Positions 60,883 through 64,000 of a stretch of DNA of 64,000 nt are shown here, one piece after another. Both the position numbers and the translations under genes were made by a program. The stretch is from Spisula solida (lineage: Eukaryota; Mollusca; Bivalvia; Venerida; Mactridae), in the NCBI GenBank assembly GCA_947247005.1, contig OX365944.1, positions 5,716,501 to 5,780,500 on the forward strand, in the 5' to 3' direction. The stretch's first letter is position 1. Each line of letters opens with the position of its first letter. The notes below the pieces were generated by a model that saw nothing but the letters and a program-made list of their open reading frames with translations, made no database searches and had not been told where the DNA came from.

Positions 60883-63255
60883 AAGCCGTTATGTTGTATG
60901 CATGGACACATGTACCAGTCGCATTGGTTAACCCCAAACACACAATAAACAAACATAGAACAAACAATACTAGTAACAGAAAGATAGAAATACTAGGACC
61001 TCAAAATTATTTGTTTTTCATTGTTTGTTCCATAAATTAATTTCGTCGCTTATTAACATATCGATGACATCACTCAAAAATGCCGAACTTACAATGTTGG
61101 TGTTTTGGGATGTTTACATCATTGATGATCGTAAAGATGAGGCACATCTCTCTACAAACTACCGAAGCCATGGTCCAAATAGAAAAGCATACAATAACAT
61201 GATTGTGGAAGCAAAGCACCGAAGTGACGTGATATTGTAGTTATTGAAAGGTGCAAGTTCAGCTGTTTGAAATTTGATTTGACATGTTGCGTAATTATGA
61301 AAAGGTCGAAGCTACACCAACTATTTAAAGCAAAATAACAGGCATTTGTTTACAACAACTACTGTTCATTTTCCAAAAACATTTGCAACAAAGCATCCAC
61401 GCATACTAGTATTAAAGATGTCATTGGTTAAAAAACAGTTTTTCACGAAGAATTTAAATAAGATATAGACAATGCTACCTTTGAGCGGCTATAGCCTCCC
61501 AAACAACGTTGCTTCTAAAAACCTATGTTTTTGCTGCTTTGGCATTTTTAAGTGATACCAGCGATATTTTCGACAGGTTAATTATATTTTTTGAACCAAT
61601 CATTGCGTCTGGAACCTGTATATATGGAAGTGAAATATATGGGGTGTGGGTTTTCTTGTGTATATTAGACATGAAGCGAGTGTTAGAGGAAATCGTTGTC
61701 TAACGAAGGACAAATACCACTAAAATGAAATCACCGTTTTAGTTGTGGATCGCCGTTTACGTTTGCGTTTGACCTGAAAAATGAATTGTACGAGAGAAAA
61801 ATGTAATTTAATATAAATTATAGTCACAAAGGAGTATAATTTGACACTTAATAAAATAATATTTGAGCAATATCATACACGGTTTATTTATTACTAATAA
61901 TATAAAAGCATCATATACAACATATATTGGGTAACAATTTTAACAAAGGGTCTCATTATCTATAGAATATTACATGATATAATGACTATATATCACATTA
62001 CCCTAGACAATTATTTTAACTATCAGAAATAGAAAATAATTTCGAAAACCTTGACCTTTATTTGTCGGAGAAAACTGGAAAAAGCTGATGTTTCAGGATT
62101 GAACAGAACCGAACGGTATATACAGTCTAACATATCTGATGGATGAATCATTTAGAATAGAAGCCGTTTAATACAATATGTATCTAAAAGTAAAGATTTG
62201 TAGTAATATTTGCTGGGTAAGATAGGAGGTTGCCTATTATGCCTAATCATGTAATCACTTACCAAGGCCACCTTGTGCTTATAAAGAGTACCATACAGTC
62301 GAGTGTTACAGCCGACGGTGAGAGAGAGTCAATTCTCAGTCGGTTGAACGGACGCATGGTTATACGGAACATTACCCGACCATGAACGGAAATGCGCAAT
62401 ACCCCCGGCATACGTATCAAAGTTCAATTCTAGACATTCTATACAATTTGCTTTGTCATGATCTAAGCAATTTTACAGTGAAATGGTCAGATTTCATAGC
62501 TTTGAATGTGTGCTTCACGTAGATCCTAATCAGTTTTCAAGAAAAAACTCTCCTTCCTTATTTGTTCAACATCGATTCAATTTCCGCCTAATCGTCATAA
62601 ATTTCACACAAATGTACGGACCTTGTGTAAAATTACCAATATTCTGGCATATTAATTTATTTTCCCCTCAGATGATCAAACCGACAGATAACATTGCCGG
62701 AGAAATTAATCATAAGATATTTAATTGTTTCCCGAAGTATGATCAAAATAGTCCCCGATTGACGTATATCAATTCAATGTCATTGTATTCAGTATTCAAA
62801 ATGAATATTAAGACATCCGTCAAGCTCCCGAAATTGAAGACTGCGTATTATGTATTGCATTACAAAGTTTCATTGGATTGTGCGTGATATGAGGTTGTTT
62901 TTGTAAAAAAACGGCGAAATTATTTTGCTTGAGATTGGCCATGGAAATAACTTGTCATGAGTTTGTTTGGGTGCTCTTGGTACAATGCTTTGGTATGCAC
63001 GCACTCCATTAGACAGTTAGATAAATATTTACTAAATTCTAGTGCAATGTATATACATGTATTGTGTACTTAAAGCAAAACGACGAAGTAAATAATGTTC
63101 AGAAAAAATAATCATCGATGGATGAAAGGGAGAGGGGGAAGAGAGGGGGGCATGCGAAAATATAATTCAAGAATTAAAACAACAAGATTTCTGTCGAACA
63201 TGTATTCCACCTATTGGTATTGCAGTTCATTTGTCATCCTGCGTTAACGATGTAT

Positions 63256-64000
63256 GTGATATTTATTATGCTGGTCCTGAATACGGCGCCTCTACAGGCC
63301 AGGGCCAACCTTTCTACCAAGTGTTTATACTTATCCAATGGGCATGCATTGTTCATCCGAAAGACCAAGAACATTACGACGATAAGCTAACGCTGATGCG
63401 GGAGACGAGACCATGCAATGAAGAATGCTGATGTCACCAAAGTCCATGATTGGAATATGGTTGATGTTTGTCACAACAACAACATACTTCATATACTTAA
63501 GTAAATAAGGGATATGAACAGTGAGTCGCAATCGCTGATTACGTGCGTTATTATTGCCTAGGCGTTACACAAATACATGCTTGTGTTGAAGATTAGCATA
63601 AAACTGCGTCATTGACATCAACAAATTGTCTACAAATGATACCCACAGGTACAACATAGGCATCATAAACAAGTTATAAGAGAGTGCAATTATAATTGAC
63701 AGTAGGATAAGAGGAATGGATGGAGTTAATAATTGAATAACCACCGTTTTATTGGAGCCGGTTAGCAGTCCAACGGTATAATCAGAAGGCATAATATATT
63801 CCTCTAGCCCGAAGAAAGTCAAATTAATATATACAGAAGTCTTAATAGATGATAAATATGTCTTAAGGGAAATGGTTTCAAAGCTTTATTGCTTATCATA
63901 ATTGTAACAACTAGATCATCGATCACAAAACAGACATCGCAGTTATAAACGTTTATATAGTTCCCATGTTATAGCAGGTATATGCTATTATAAATTATCT
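63256..64000. other. Unique right tail of the window
   Basis: No homology to copy A. A plus-strand frame to 63431 and a minus-strand hydrophobic frame 63565-63822 exist, but neither shows family motifs or convincing splice context. I see nothing annotatable. Confidence 0.4.

Larger units (their letters stand above)
34383..63255. repeat. Segmental duplication, unit B
   Basis: Counterpart of 1-27194 in the same orientation. It has private segments near 39277-42810, 53868-54533, 61350-61645 and 62476-62612, and lacks copy A segments near 12491-12908, 17318-18210, 19551-19918 and 23908-25251. After about 63255 it diverges completely from copy A. Confidence 0.93.
55865..63255. other. Copy B region upstream of its first recognised exon
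   Basis: Counterpart of 18485-27194 with no supportable exon; presumably a large intron of the phosphodiesterase gene, whose 5' part would lie beyond 64000. B-only stretches occur near 61350-61645 and 62476-62612. Confidence 0.5.

Noticed and set aside
63565..63822. Minus-strand 85-codon hydrophobic frame near the right edge
   Set aside because: Membrane-like composition is expected by chance in AT-rich DNA; no splice context, conservation or motif supports it.

Overview
The window looks like intron-rich, AT-rich animal DNA, most likely from a marine mollusc and probably a bivalve. Support comes from a split phosphodiesterase gene, many short foldback and terminal-inverted-repeat elements, several minisatellites, and a GCCGAC-rich repeat ending in an AGCTCC...GGAGCT foldback, which I associate with bivalve genomes. 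There is no prokaryotic content, tRNA, rRNA or CRISPR array. Most open frames of 60 to 130 codons here are intronic or repeat noise. The taxon is an inference.

The real protein-coding content is one gene family, present twice on the minus strand: a PDE11/PDE5-type dual-GAF 3',5'-cyclic nucleotide phosphodiesterase. Copy B (exons between 34196 and 55864) has 14 recognisable 3' exons in perfect phase (1470 nt, 489 codons plus stop). They cover most of the second GAF domain and the whole catalytic domain with both histidine motifs, the metal-binding Asp, the nucleotide-selective Gln and the stop codon. Copy A (exons between 1008 and 18484) has ten of the same exons, nearly identical, but a 3.5-kb deletion has removed the three exons that carry the HNWRH, HDLDH and EHHH motifs. 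Those exons total 306 nt, so the remaining frame stays open. A transcript would encode a GAF protein with a catalytically dead domain.

The layout is: copy A unit 1-27194 (its terminal exon would lie left of the window); a 50-bp satellite array 27322-29490; a spacer 29491-34195 with two DNA-transposon-like elements; copy B unit 34383-63255, preceded on its left by the copy B terminal exon; and a short unique tail to 64000. The two units align almost end to end, with about 3 percent intron divergence by eye and many indels. These include a 1.34-kb long-TIR element present only in A with a perfect empty site in B, minisatellite copy-number changes, and private insertions. No exon upstream of the one ending at 18484 (A) or 55864 (B) could be recognised, so the N-terminus, GAF-A and promoter are missing from view, and copy A probably lacks them altogether.

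Two readings compete. One is a genuine recent tandem duplication in which copy A is becoming a dead or regulatory GAF cassette. The other is two divergent haplotypes of one locus placed in series by the assembler, which is common in highly heterozygous bivalves. In either case the in-frame removal of exactly the catalytic-centre exons is the most interesting observation.
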